A stretch of DNA of 64,000 bases from contig NZ_LAQP01000001.1 of the NCBI RefSeq assembly GCF_000971965.1, positions 682,001-746,000 on the forward strand, in the 5' to 3' direction. This document shows, piece by piece, positions 1 to 9,411 of this stretch. The position numbers and the translations under genes are program-made. This DNA is from Paenibacillus wulumuqiensis (GTDB lineage Bacteria; Bacillota; Bacilli; Paenibacillales; Paenibacillaceae). Under the pieces are notes generated by a model. That model did no database searches, was not told the DNA's origin, and was given only the letters and a program-made list of their open reading frames with translations. How positions within the stretch are numbered: the first letter of the stretch is position 1; the number at the start of each line of letters is the position of its first letter.

Positions 1-740
1 GGGCTGGAGCTCATGGAACTCATGTCCTGCTGGATGATAACGGTCTGCAGGAATGTCGCCAGCGGGAACTGGTTGGAATTGTTCAGATAGAGCAATCCAT
101 CGAACCAGGAGTTCCAGTGGAATACCATGCTGAACAGGGTGATCGTCGCAATCGACGGCATCGAGATCGGCAGATACATCGTGAACAATGTGCGGAATGG
201 TCCGGCGCCATCGATAAAGGCGGCTTCTTCCAGTTCTTTGGGAATGCCGCGGAAGAAGTTCATCATCAGGATGACGAGGAACGTATTGACCGCACCGGGC
301 AGAACAAGTACCCAGAAGGAATCGATCAGACCGAGCTTCTGGATCACGATATAGAATGGAACGAGACCGCCGGTAAATACCATGCTGAATACGAACAGCC
401 ACGAATAGATCGTCCGTCCGCGGAATGCCGATTCATCCTTGGACAGCGGGTAGGCTGCCAGGAAAGTCAGCATCAGCGTAATTGCCGTACCGATCACGGT
501 ACGCAGTACGGAGATCCAGATGGAATGCAGAAATATGGGATTGAACATTGTTTTCTTGTAGGCTTCCAGCGAGAACTGTACCGGCCAGAGGCCGACCAGG
601 TTCGCATCTGCTGCCGCCTTGGCACTGAACGATACTGCCAGTACGTGCACGAGCGGAACTACACACATGATAGACAGAAAAATCAGCAGTGCGATATTGA
701 ATACATTGAATATCCGGTAACCGGTTGTTTTATAATACAT
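1..740 (-). CDS. Carbohydrate ABC transporter permease, LplC/YtcP type (partial, C-terminus cut by window edge)
   Basis: Inner-membrane permease of a sugar ABC importer of the LplC/YtcP kind. The visible part (about 246 residues) begins MYYKTTGYRIFNVFNIALL, has several hydrophobic segments, and carries the EAA loop (EEAAFIDGAGPFRTMFT followed by LPIS) that contacts the ATPase. The reading frame is still open at position 1, so the last roughly 45-50 residues lie outside the window. It starts 27 bases downstream of the partner permease on the same strand, so the two are surely co-transcribed. No ATPase gene is seen; these systems usually share an MsmK-type ATPase encoded elsewhere. The substrate cannot be told from sequence. 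Confidence 0.9.
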   Translation of the reverse strand, partial: MYYKTTGYRIFNVFNIALLIFLSIMCVVPLVHVLAVSFSAKAAADANLVGLWPVQFSLEAYKKTMFNPIFLHSIWISVLRTVIGTAITLMLTFLAAYPLSKDESAFRGRTIYSWLFVFSMVFTGGLVPFYIVIQKLGLIDSFWVLVLPGAVNTFLVILMMNFFRGIPKELEEAAFIDGAGPFRTLFTMYLPISMPSIATITLFSMVFHWNSWFDGLLYLNNSNQFPLATFLQTVIIQQDMSSMSSS

Positions 741-767
741 AGTTCCCCTCTTTTCCCTGGCCTGTCA

Positions 768-1658
768 TTAGAATATGCGGTAGTTGGCCCATTTGTAGGC
801 GGCGCGGTAAGACAGCAGGATCAGCACCATGCTGATAACGGATTTGAACAATCCGATCGCTGTACCAAAGCCCATTTCGCCATTCAGAATCGCTGTACGA
901 TAGACGAAGGTATCGATAATGTCGCCTTTCTCATAGACCAGCGGGTTGTACAGGTTGAAGATCTGGTCAAAGCCGGCATTCAGTACGTTACCAAGCGCCA
1001 GTGTACCAACCACAGCTGCGATCGGAACGATCGAAGGAATCGTAATATGCAGCGTCTGGCGGAAACGGGAAGCTCCATCCATCTCGGCAGCTTCGTACAA
1101 TGCAGGATTGATGCCTGCCAGTGCAGCGAGGAAAATGATCGTGTTATAACCGAACTCTTTCCACACATCCGATACGATGACGGTGAAGCGGAACCAGTCG
1201 TTATCCCCCAGGAAGAAGATCGGCTGTACGCCAAAGGTGGACAGAATCCGGTTCACAAATCCATCTGTCGCCAGCAGGTCGATCAGAATACCGCCAAGGA
1301 TGACCCAGGAGAGAAAATGCGGTAGATAGACCATCGTCTGAATCGTCCGCTGCAGGCGTACTCTGCGGATCTCATTTAGCAGAAGAGCGAATATAAAAGG
1401 AACAAACAGGTTGAACACCAGTTTCAGTACAGCGATGATCAGGGTGTTCCAGATGACCTGTACACTGTCCTGGCGTTCGAACAGATAGCGGAAGTTATCC
1501 AGCCCTACCCATTCCGACCCGGTAAAACCGAGCCATGGTTTGTAATCCTGAAAAGCCATCACGATACCGGCCATCGGCACATAGCTGAACAGCAGCAAAA
1601 AGATCATCGATGGCAGCAGCATCACGTGGAAAGGCCATGTTTTGCGAAGTGTTTTCAT
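768..1658 (-). CDS. Carbohydrate ABC transporter permease, LplB type
   Basis: First permease of the importer (296 residues). The start MKTLRKTWPFHVMLL is chosen because AGGAGG sits 8 bases upstream; a longer frame reaching to 1721 has no such site. The protein has about six membrane segments and an EAA loop reading YEAAEMDGASRFRQTLHITIP. The N-terminal cytoplasmic stretch is short, as in LplB. It lies between the solute-binding lipoprotein upstream and the second permease downstream, the classic LplA-LplB-LplC order. Family assignment is firm; the transported sugar is unknown. In similar loci the YesMN pair upstream controls the importer. Confidence 0.93.
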   Translation of the reverse strand: MKTLRKTWPFHVMLLPSMIFLLLFSYVPMAGIVMAFQDYKPWLGFTGSEWVGLDNFRYLFERQDSVQVIWNTLIIAVLKLVFNLFVPFIFALLLNEIRRVRLQRTIQTMVYLPHFLSWVILGGILIDLLATDGFVNRILSTFGVQPIFFLGDNDWFRFTVIVSDVWKEFGYNTIIFLAALAGINPALYEAAEMDGASRFRQTLHITIPSIVPIAAVVGTLALGNVLNAGFDQIFNLYNPLVYEKGDIIDTFVYRTAILNGEMGFGTAIGLFKSVISMVLILLSYRAAYKWANYRIF

Positions 1659-1706
1659 TACTTTCCTCCTGTGAAAGGTCTGGCAGAGATCATAACAGCC
1701 AAGAAA

Positions 1707-1734
1707 ATAACGACCCGGCAAGCCAGGTCGTTAT
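1707..1734 (-). terminator. Intercistronic stem-loop between binding protein and permeases
   Basis: A 9-bp perfect stem (ATAACGACC with GGTCGTTAT) followed on the minus strand by TTTCTTGG lies in the gap between the binding-protein stop and the permease start. The weak T-tract suggests a partial terminator or an mRNA-stabilising hairpin, which would give more binding protein than permease. This layout is common in binding-protein operons. Confidence 0.6.
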
Positions 1735-1770
1735 CCTCCCGTATGCTGATATGTCCGCCTGACAGCTGGT

Positions 1771-3444
1771 TTATTTTTGAATACTGCCGTACCAGTCGTT
1801 GACTTCTTTGGTTACATCGTCACCGCCGGAAGATTTCCAGGTCTGGACAAAGGTATCAAAAGAATCGACCGGAGACTTGCCATAGATGATTTCATTGAAA
1901 GCCTGACTCTCGATTTTGTTCAGATAATCCATTTTGGTCTTCATGCTCTGTGTCGTTGGACCGGTAAACATATTCGGATAGGAAATGTCTTTCTGGGTCA
2001 TCAGCACTTTGGCTGCTTCTGGTGTCAGCGGGCCATAGTTATTGCTGATATCACGTTCCAGACGGGTCTCCGGCTTGCCGCCATCCGCCAGTTTGAGCAG
2101 CGCGTCCATCTGTGCATTCGGGATACGAGCGCCGTCACGAACGAGCAGGTAACGTACGCTGTTCACATAACCGCCTGGAATTTTATCAATCGGCATTACT
2201 TTGCCGGAGGCATCCAGATCATAGTCATAGCCTTTAAATAGACCGTTGTCGAATTCACTGTCGGCCTTTGGATTAGCCAGATGATCGAACATGTAGTTCT
2301 GATAAGTGAAGAAAGCTTCCGGATTTTTCATGTTTTTGTTGATCAGGGTGACGCCGTTGGTTGTTGCTGTACCGTGACGCATCGCTTTGCCATCGGGACC
2401 TGCCGGAATGGCAATCGGCTTCCAGACTGCGTTCGGTGCATTTTTGACCGTATCCTGCAGCGGCCATCCGCTCATCCAGTATGGCCCAGGCAGAATACCT
2501 GCGGTGCCTGCTACAGCCGGCTCGGATGTTTTGTTCTCATCCCACAGGGCAGCTTCTTTTGGAATATAGCCTTTGTCGAACCATTCCTTGATCTTGGTCA
2601 GACCCTGCTTCATGCCTGGCTGAATCGAACCGTATTGCAGCGTACCGTCAGCAGCCTTGTTCCACTGCTGTGGCAATGTACCGTAAGCGCCAAAGATCCA
2701 GGACGGATCACCCATCCATGTATTCATGGAGTTTTTGAAACCAATGCTCAGCGGAATGACTTTGTCCGGGGACAGGCCGTCCGGATTTTTGGTTTTGAAC
2801 GCTTCCATGACTTTTTCCAACTCATCCATGGTTGTTGGTGCTTTCATGTTCAGCTTATCCAGCCAGTCCTGACGAATCCACAGTACATAATCATGGTTGT
2901 ACGCGTAGTCGAGAACCGGGATACCCATTTTTTTGCCGTCACGGATGTACGGATTCCATACATTTGGATCTTCTGCCATGGCCGCTTTCCAGGTATCGGA
3001 TGCATATTTGTCAAACAGCGGGCCAACTTCACTGTAGATGCCGGAGTCGATCAGATCTTGTGCCAGCTGTGCATCGGTGTCACCGATTGTTACCACATCA
3101 GGCATATCCTGACCGGATGACATGGACAGACGCATCTTGGTGGCAAATGCCCCGTTCGTATCGGTGACCGACCAGAGCGATTTGATATCGATGCCAAATT
3201 TATCCTTGGCCCATTTGGTGGCTACGTTATTTTCAGCCGATTCGCCGTTTTTGAATTTGAGTGACGGGTCAACGCCCCATACGGTGCTGATCGTTACCGG
3301 CGGATCGTACTTTTCCTTGTATGCGTTTTCAGTAGTGACCGATGCGGAATTGCTGCTGCTTCCGCCCCCGCCTCCACATGCGGCAAGAGTAGCTGCAGTG
3401 AGTACTGTTGTCAGCAGCACCGCAGCGGTTTTTTTGATTCCCAT
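1771..3444 (-). CDS. Extracellular solute-binding lipoprotein of a sugar ABC transporter (LplA-like)
   Basis: Substrate-capturing lipoprotein of the importer, 557 residues, the large size usual for LplA-like proteins. The first 23 residues are a lipoprotein signal peptide (two Lys, a hydrophobic core, lipobox LAAC with Cys23 as the lipidated residue), followed by a Gly/Ser-rich tether. The rest is a typical family 1 type binding fold with many aromatic residues. It precedes the two permeases on the same strand and follows the YesN gene. A TATAAT box on the minus strand at 3518-3523, without a good -35 box, is a candidate activator-dependent promoter for this gene. The ligand is unknown. Confidence 0.92.
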   Translation of the reverse strand: MGIKKTAAVLLTTVLTAATLAACGGGGGSSSNSASVTTENAYKEKYDPPVTISTVWGVDPSLKFKNGESAENNVATKWAKDKFGIDIKSLWSVTDTNGAFATKMRLSMSSGQDMPDVVTIGDTDAQLAQDLIDSGIYSEVGPLFDKYASDTWKAAMAEDPNVWNPYIRDGKKMGIPVLDYAYNHDYVLWIRQDWLDKLNMKAPTTMDELEKVMEAFKTKNPDGLSPDKVIPLSIGFKNSMNTWMGDPSWIFGAYGTLPQQWNKAADGTLQYGSIQPGMKQGLTKIKEWFDKGYIPKEAALWDENKTSEPAVAGTAGILPGPYWMSGWPLQDTVKNAPNAVWKPIAIPAGPDGKAMRHGTATTNGVTLINKNMKNPEAFFTYQNYMFDHLANPKADSEFDNGLFKGYDYDLDASGKVMPIDKIPGGYVNSVRYLLVRDGARIPNAQMDALLKLADGGKPETRLERDISNNYGPLTPEAAKVLMTQKDISYPNMFTGPTTQSMKTKMDYLNKIESQAFNEIIYGKSPVDSFDTFVQTWKSSGGDDVTKEVNDWYGSIQK

Positions 3445-3584
3445 GTTGCTCCCCCTTTAACTTGGACCGTGCTTATTTGGATTGGTTGATTTCTGGTGAC
3501 TTGCTGTTCATGTTTTTATTATAAAGGGGAGAGCGTATACATCCTATGTCACGAAGTTAACATTCCTGCACCTTTTGCAAGCAA

Positions 3585-5192
3585 TTACCTGTCTCTGAAT
3601 TCATTGGGTGTCATTCCATAGTGCTTTTTGAATAATTTGCTGAAATACTGCGGATTCTGATAGCCCAGCTCGGCGGTAATTTCATAGATTTTGCGGTTTG
3701 TATGCTTCAGCAGATACAGTGCTTTTTCCATACGAATACGGATAATATAGTCACCCAGACCTTCGCCGGTCTCGGATTTGTAGATTTTGGACAGGTAGAC
3801 CGGATGCAGGAATACACGGTCGGCAATATGTTTGACCGATACATCCTGACCCAGGTTCTCGGCGACGATCTCCTGTACCTGCTTGACGATCCGGCTGCGG
3901 CTGGGTTCAACAGTCGAACTGCGCTGGCCTTCCATCCGGGTCAGCACATTCATGCACCAGCTGCGCAGGCGATCCAGCGAGCCGGTAATATGCTGGGCGG
4001 CAAAAGGGTCCAGTCCACCGGAGTCGCTGGCTCCAAGTACATGTCCATGATGATGGGCCATATAGACCAGTGCATTGCTGACAGCCAGATACACTTCGTA
4101 CAGCTGCTCATGGGTCAGCGGCAGCGATTCCAGTGAATCCAGTACGCCGGTGAGCTTTTCCCTGGCGGTATTCCACTGGCCCGATTCAAGCAGATGGATC
4201 AGGGTCGGCGGACGGTAGAGCGGCTCCATATATTTGATAATAGCCGGGCGTTCCAGTGTGTAATGCTGGGGCTGCAGATAATGAATCTGCGACTCTTCGG
4301 CAACAGAGGACCACTGGGCAAACCGCAGCATCTGCCGGTACGCCGATGCCAGTCCATCCGGGAAAATAATCACTTCACTCACATACACAGCCAGCTGCAG
4401 CTTCAGATAACGACCGGCATTATCTACAAAAGACTCCAGCATCTGCTGATCTTCCTGCTGCGTATCCTGTTCTGCATTTCTCCACAGCATAATCAGTCCG
4501 TTATGCGGCGCTCGGCCTGACCATAGCGGACGTTCTCCGGATAACACTTCGGCAGCGATATTGGCCGCTGCATATTCAAGCAGCCGGGCTTCACTCTCCT
4601 CCATCCCCCGCAGCGACGGACTGGTCGGGATGAACAGCATCCGCACAGAGTCGCCGGGACGCAGCGCCACTTCATAATTTTCCAGACGGGTCAGCAGTTC
4701 CCGCTCGCCCGGCTCACGTCCGAGCAATAGATCGCTTAACAGACTTTCACGCAGCAGCTCGAGCTCCGACTGGCGACGGTAGGAGAGCTGATTATACCGG
4801 TCCAGCTGTCCCCATTCCTGCTCGATCGCCTGTACAGCGGTGCTGACACTTTTGATAAACTGCTCGTCATCAACAGGCTTGAGGATATAATCGCTCGCTT
4901 TGAGCCGGATTGCCTTTTGTGCATATTCAAAATCCGAATGTCCGGTCAGCACCATCGTGCGCACGTCCGGCCACTGGCGCGACACTTCGCTCAGCAGCTC
5001 CAGACCGTCACGATCCGGCATCCGGATATCGGTAACGACGATATCGATATCATGCCGGTTCATAAGCTCCAGTGCCTGATCAACCGAATCGGCACGATAC
5101 ACTTCCTGAATGCGCAGCTGTTCCCATGGAATCGTGAGCGCGAGGCTCTCTGTCACATAGGATTCATCATCTACCAGTAAAATATTGACCAT
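3585..5192 (-). CDS. Response regulator, YesN/AraC type
   Basis: DNA-binding response regulator of 535 residues. The N-terminal receiver domain begins MVNILLVDDES; the phosphoacceptor is Asp55 in VVTDIRMPD and the conserved Lys is in SDYILKP. A long middle linker leads to a C-terminal AraC-type double helix-turn-helix at about residues 435-535. The start at 5192 is preferred over a longer frame to 5240 because GGGAAGTGA stands just before it and the receiver domain begins right there. The gene lies 67 bases downstream of the YesM kinase and just upstream of the binding protein, so it very likely activates this sugar importer. Confidence 0.93.
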   Translation of the reverse strand: MVNILLVDDESYVTESLALTIPWEQLRIQEVYRADSVDQALELMNRHDIDIVVTDIRMPDRDGLELLSEVSRQWPDVRTMVLTGHSDFEYAQKAIRLKASDYILKPVDDEQFIKSVSTAVQAIEQEWGQLDRYNQLSYRRQSELELLRESLLSDLLLGREPGERELLTRLENYEVALRPGDSVRMLFIPTSPSLRGMEESEARLLEYAAANIAAEVLSGERPLWSGRAPHNGLIMLWRNAEQDTQQEDQQMLESFVDNAGRYLKLQLAVYVSEVIIFPDGLASAYRQMLRFAQWSSVAEESQIHYLQPQHYTLERPAIIKYMEPLYRPPTLIHLLESGQWNTAREKLTGVLDSLESLPLTHEQLYEVYLAVSNALVYMAHHHGHVLGASDSGGLDPFAAQHITGSLDRLRSWCMNVLTRMEGQRSSTVEPSRSRIVKQVQEIVAENLGQDVSVKHIADRVFLHPVYLSKIYKSETGEGLGDYIIRIRMEKALYLLKHTNRKIYEITAELGYQNPQYFSKLFKKHYGMTPNEFRDR

Positions 5193-5259
5193 TCTGTTCA
5201 CTTCCCTGATCTCAGTAATATCCTGTTTGTTCTCGTGCACCCAAGTTGGTTATCCGGAG

Positions 5260-7017
5260 TCAGACTGTGCCGACACCCGATTCGCTCTGCCAGCGCAGGG
5301 TTACCTGCAATCCTCCCAGCGGAGACGGTGATAGCGTAACGCCTGCACCCTCGCCGAAGCGCAGCTGCATTCGCTGATGCACATTCCATAATCCGCAGCC
5401 CATCTCTTCGCCGAGCGGTTCTTCCAGACTGGCCTGCAGATGGTGCATCGCCTCGGGATCCATGCCTTTGCCGTCATCCTCGATACTGAACAGCCAGTAC
5501 TCTCCTTCCCTTCGTCCGGTGACCCGGATCTGCCCGGCTGAAGAATATCGCTCCACTCCGTGGATGACCGCGTTCTCCACCAGCGGCTGGATCATCAGCG
5601 GCGGAATCAATACGCTCTGCAGCGCATCTTCCAGCTCTATACTATATTGCAGCCGGGCCATCCGCATCTGCTGAATCGCCAGATAATTGCACACAAAATC
5701 CATCTCTTCAGACAGCGGTACCAGATCGCGTTCCTGACGTGTCGTATAGCGGTAATACTGCGACAGATTCTGGGACATGGCGATAACCGCCTGCTGGTTG
5801 TTCATTTTGGCCATACTTGTAATAAAGGAAAAGCAGTTATAAAAGAAATGCGGATTGATTTGGGACTGCAGCTGCTTGAGCCGGGCTTCCCGCACATGAA
5901 TTTTCTCCAGATACACATGTTCAAATAATGTCTGGATCTGGGACACCATCGAGTTGAACCGATCCGACAGGTAGGCAAATTCATTGCGCCCTCTCGGCGT
6001 AATCCGTACCGAATAATCCTCCTGCTTGAGCCGGTTAAAGCCGACGATCAGCTGCCGCATCGGCACCTGCACCTGTGCATACAGCAGATAGGCAGCGATA
6101 AAGCTCATCAGCAGCAAAATAATGACCGACAGATAAAACAATCGGTTGGAATCCTGGATCGGCTGCAAAATATCATTAAGCGGAATGTAGTCGATCATAT
6201 ACCAGCCGGTCACTTCCGAACGCACCGCATTGACCATATACGACTGATGGTTCACATTGACCGTCCGGCTCTCGACCTCTCCGAGCGACTGCTCATGCAT
6301 CGAGCTGATCAGCGCATCGGTTAATCGGTGATCAGCAGAGCGGTTATAGATCGTGCCAAATTCGGGATTATAATAAAATGGGTCTCTGCGCCCGTCACTT
6401 TTGAATTTGTCCAGCATATCCTGAATGTTACCGCTATCAAATTCAACCTTGATTACCGTACTGATATCCGATGAGTCGACTGTGGCATTATAAGGAGAAA
6501 TAGAGGTCCAGGAAAAGACAAACCGGGCCGGAGCGGAAGATGTGGCATCCGGTACCCGGGTAACCTGCCAGCCGGAATGAAAATCCTGCGCCGCGACGGC
6601 CGGATCTATAGATGCTGCATCACTGTCCGTGACCAGCCGCTGCAGGGATGGCGAATAGATCGACAGATGAGCTCTCCAGTTGGAAGAGCTCTCCTGAATC
6701 GCCAGCTTGCTTTGAATCCGCTTGACCAGATTGATCGAATCCAGATTCAGATAGCCATTTTGCAAATACATATCGTTAAAGCTCACTACATCCGGGTCAT
6801 GAATCAGCAGATTCGGCCAGGAGGACAGCAGCTCAATATTCGTATTCACCTGATTTTGAAAAAAACTGAGCTGATTCATATTCGACTGATTCAGCTCCTG
6901 CCCGAGTACATTCGTTGTGGTCTGATTGGAGTACGTATACAGAAGGATGATCGGAATCAGCATCACGACAAGCAGAATAATCATTTTGGTAAATAAGTTA
7001 TAGCGGTACACTCTCAT
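5260..7017 (-). CDS. Sensor histidine kinase, YesM type
   Basis: Membrane sensor kinase of 585 residues, partner of the YesN-like regulator. Residues about 12-30 form the first membrane segment, then come an extracellular sensing region, a second membrane segment near residue 300, a HAMP region, the His_kinase motif QINPHFFYNC around residue 390 (His phosphoacceptor), and an HATPase domain with N box NAVIHG near 483, DDGKGM near 516, and GLWNVHQRM. AAGGAG precedes the ATG. It starts 14 bases after the DUF1361 stop, so it appears to be transcribed with that gene. The signal sensed is probably a sugar or its binding-protein complex, by analogy with the family. Confidence 0.93.
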   Translation of the reverse strand: MRVYRYNLFTKMIILLVVMLIPIILLYTYSNQTTTNVLGQELNQSNMNQLSFFQNQVNTNIELLSSWPNLLIHDPDVVSFNDMYLQNGYLNLDSINLVKRIQSKLAIQESSSNWRAHLSIYSPSLQRLVTDSDAASIDPAVAAQDFHSGWQVTRVPDATSSAPARFVFSWTSISPYNATVDSSDISTVIKVEFDSGNIQDMLDKFKSDGRRDPFYYNPEFGTIYNRSADHRLTDALISSMHEQSLGEVESRTVNVNHQSYMVNAVRSEVTGWYMIDYIPLNDILQPIQDSNRLFYLSVIILLLMSFIAAYLLYAQVQVPMRQLIVGFNRLKQEDYSVRITPRGRNEFAYLSDRFNSMVSQIQTLFEHVYLEKIHVREARLKQLQSQINPHFFYNCFSFITSMAKMNNQQAVIAMSQNLSQYYRYTTRQERDLVPLSEEMDFVCNYLAIQQMRMARLQYSIELEDALQSVLIPPLMIQPLVENAVIHGVERYSSAGQIRVTGRREGEYWLFSIEDDGKGMDPEAMHHLQASLEEPLGEEMGCGLWNVHQRMQLRFGEGAGVTLSPSPLGGLQVTLRWQSESGVGTV

Positions 7018-7031
7018 CGCACTCCTTCAAT

Positions 7032-7772
7032 TCACCAGCGGTAACCTCTCCGCTGCATCCTAAACATACCGCCGCGCATGATCAGATAACTCACCAGGCT
7101 GATCACCAGCATCATTCCGCTGAATACAAGCATAAAATGAAGTTCAGCCGGATCACTCACAATATTCATCACATCGCTCACAATCTTGTGCGGATCGGTA
7201 AATACATCCCAGCTGTTCCAGCGGACAAATCGTCCAATATAAATGCCGATACTGCTGAGTACCAGCACAATACACGCAAATACCCACGATCGCACCGCTC
7301 CATAACGCTCTGCGACCAGCTGCTGCAGCGAAGACAGCGAATACGTACCCAGTCCCAGTCCAACTACTGCAGCGGTAATAAACAGAAACAGATGGTACCA
7401 GAACTCCAGATCATGCACAAAACGGTCGGATGGCTTGTAATGTACAAACGGATGAATCATATCCGTAACGAGATAGGCCGAGTTCGGATAAAATAGCAGC
7501 CAGACGATAATCAGCAGCCCGGTCACTATTTTCATCGGCCAGAACATTCGGCGCTGCCGGTAGATGGAAGCCACTCCATCGAGCAGCACGGCGAATCCAA
7601 CCGGCACCCAGGCCAGGAAAATATCCCAGTTCAGAAAACGGTACAGCGAACGCCCCGTGTAATCCCGCAGATGCTGCCCCATCCATACGCAAAACAGCGT
7701 TCCGATAAGCAGCACGGCCAGCACAACTATTTTGCCGATCAAGGTACGGCTGCCCCATATGTTCTCATTCAT
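7032..7772 (-). CDS. DUF1361 family multi-pass membrane protein
   Basis: Integral membrane protein of 246 residues with about seven hydrophobic segments. Landmarks typical of DUF1361 are NWDIFLAWVPVGFA, FYPNSAYLVTDMIH and IYIGRFVRWNSWDVF. The family has no established biochemical role. Its start codon overlaps the end of the ADP-ribosylglycohydrolase gene by 8 bases (ATGAATGA), implying translational coupling, and the YesM gene follows after only 14 bases. The family call is good; function is unknown. Confidence 0.85.
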   Translation of the reverse strand: MNENIWGSRTLIGKIVVLAVLLIGTLFCVWMGQHLRDYTGRSLYRFLNWDIFLAWVPVGFAVLLDGVASIYRQRRMFWPMKIVTGLLIIVWLLFYPNSAYLVTDMIHPFVHYKPSDRFVHDLEFWYHLFLFITAAVVGLGLGTYSLSSLQQLVAERYGAVRSWVFACIVLVLSSIGIYIGRFVRWNSWDVFTDPHKIVSDVMNIVSDPAELHFMLVFSGMMLVISLVSYLIMRGGMFRMQRRGYRW

Positions 7773-8778
7773 GATTTGTTCCTCCCCCGGTCTGTGATGA
7801 AAGGCTCTGGATCATCCGATCAAAACGTTCACAGATCTCTTCGATATCGTCCAGTCGAGCCAGTTGGCTGCGCCACTCGGCCGGTATGGCATCATAACCA
7901 TAATACAGACCTGCCAGTCCGCCGGTCACCGCTGCTGTCGTATCGGTGTCTTCGCCAAGATTGACCGCTGTCAGTACGGCTTCCCGGTAGCTGTCTGTAG
8001 TCAGCAGCGTCCAGATGCTCGCTTCCAGTGTATGCAGCACATAACCGCCCGAAGCTATATTATCGACCGACAGCTGATCCAGATTCCCCTGCAAAATGCG
8101 GGTGAACCGATCATATTCCGCATGATCGCTGTAATGTCTCCGGATCGTCTCGCACACCGCCAGATAACTGTCCCGCAGACTCCGTGCCGGCGGAGAATGC
8201 AGAAGCTCCACTCCCAGCTCCACATAGATCACGCCGGCCAGTAGCGATACCGGATGCCGGTGAGTTAGCGAAGACACCCGGCGCACCCATTCATAACGCT
8301 CTGCAATCGTAGTGTGAGACAACCTATAAACCAGCGGCAAAATGCGCATCAGCGAACCATTTCCGTTGCTGTATTCATCCTCGCCGCCAGCCTGCTCGTA
8401 AGGAACAGCACCGCTCTCCATGCGCGTAAGCGCCTGCCGGGTCGCAATGCCGATATCAAACAGCTCATCATGAGCCGTCCATAATCCCTGCCGATACCAC
8501 TGGATAAACCGCCGACCCAGATCATCGGTATCTAGCTGTGGATGCATCACCAGGCTGTACAGCAGACATAATGTCATCGTACTGTCATCCGACCATGTTC
8601 CCGGCGGCTGATTATGCGTCCCGTAACCGATCATATCGGTTGCAGGACGAGCCGCTATCTCCTTCCGGCTCATAAATTCATAAGGTACGCCCAGCGCATC
8701 GGCGGTGAACAGCCCAATAATTCCACCTTTAACCGACTGCAGCGCAGCCGGATCGTTCGTATACTGTTGATTATTCAT
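7765..8778 (-). CDS. ADP-ribosylglycohydrolase family protein
   Basis: Predicted ADP-ribosylglycohydrolase (DraG/ARH family), 337 residues, which removes ADP-ribose from proteins or small molecules with two metal ions. Visible family motifs are FTADALGVPYEF near the N-terminus, TWSDDSTMTLC (metal-binding acidic cluster), NGSLMRILPL, and GEDTDTTAAVTGGLAGLYYG near the C-terminus. The ATG at 8778 is preferred over a TTG at 8805, because AGGAAAGGAAG precedes the former. The gene overlaps the DUF1361 gene and heads the run leading into yesM-yesN. The target is unknown; such proteins in sugar loci may act on ADP-ribosylated or nucleotide substrates. Confidence 0.9.
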   Translation of the reverse strand: MNNQQYTNDPAALQSVKGGIIGLFTADALGVPYEFMSRKEIAARPATDMIGYGTHNQPPGTWSDDSTMTLCLLYSLVMHPQLDTDDLGRRFIQWYRQGLWTAHDELFDIGIATRQALTRMESGAVPYEQAGGEDEYSNGNGSLMRILPLVYRLSHTTIAERYEWVRRVSSLTHRHPVSLLAGVIYVELGVELLHSPPARSLRDSYLAVCETIRRHYSDHAEYDRFTRILQGNLDQLSVDNIASGGYVLHTLEASIWTLLTTDSYREAVLTAVNLGEDTDTTAAVTGGLAGLYYGYDAIPAEWRSQLARLDDIEEICERFDRMIQSLSSQTGGGTNHE

Positions 8779-8861
8779 CAATATATTCTTCCTTTCCCTA
8801 CTCAAAAATATGGCTGCGCAAATGTATGCCGCTCACCACATATTACTTTCCATACACTACC

Positions 8862-9203
8862 TTATAGCATAGCTTCTCCGCGAATAAACTGTCGGACTAC
8901 TGCTTCCAGGCGATCCACGTATTCCACCAGCTGTTCCTCGGGCAGATTGTCGATCACGGACTGATCGTTCATATCAAAATGCCACATGATACTTTTCAAA
9001 ATATAACTGTATGTAAAAAACACCTGTTCCATCAGTGTGCGATCTACAGCAGTGTCTGCTCCTATCGGGGTCAGTTCGGTAATCGCTTGCACATACTGCC
9101 GGAAGCTGGCCGGATTAAAGTAATTCTGTTCATGCAGATCATAAATAAAGCTGCCTTCGATTCCTTGGTAATTGTATGCGATCACTTCTGCGGGTGTATT
9201 CAT
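8862..9203 (-). CDS. Hypothetical small acidic protein
   Basis: I do not recognise this 113-residue protein. It is soluble, acidic and largely helical in appearance, with aromatic-rich stretches (QNYFNPASFRQYV, FFTYSYILKSIMWHF). The second ATG (9203) is chosen over 9212 because GGAGG is spaced about 10 bases from it but only one base from the first. It sits 83 bases upstream of the ADP-ribosylglycohydrolase gene on the same strand and may share its transcript. No signal peptide or membrane segment is visible. Confidence 0.7.
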   Translation of the reverse strand: MNTPAEVIAYNYQGIEGSFIYDLHEQNYFNPASFRQYVQAITELTPIGADTAVDRTLMEQVFFTYSYILKSIMWHFDMNDQSVIDNLPEEQLVEYVDRLEAVVRQFIRGEAML

Positions 9204-9348
9204 CTTTGGCATTCCTCCAACATGAATGGCTTTTCTCCAATTCTTCTAAGCATAGCCTATTTTGGTCAGTGTGAAAAGTTGCTTCATCATTCGCCGCTGC
9301 CCTATTCTGTGCACACCATACGCACTGTATAAGCACTATATCGACATA

Positions 9349-9383
9349 CCAAAAACCGCCCTTTCGCGATCGAAAGAGCGGTC
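9349..9383 (-). terminator. Rho-independent terminator
   Basis: An inverted repeat (GACCGCTCTTTCG / CGAAAGGGCGGT on the minus strand) is followed by TTTTTGG. It ends transcription of the anchored-protein gene that stops at 9412. Confidence 0.8.
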
Positions 9384-9411
9384 TTCGCTTGGATACTGTG
9401 TATTCAATAAA

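Noticed and set aside
117-1325. Long plus-strand frame (402 codons)
   Set aside because: It is antisense to two clear ABC permease genes, has no ribosome site and an unlikely composition.
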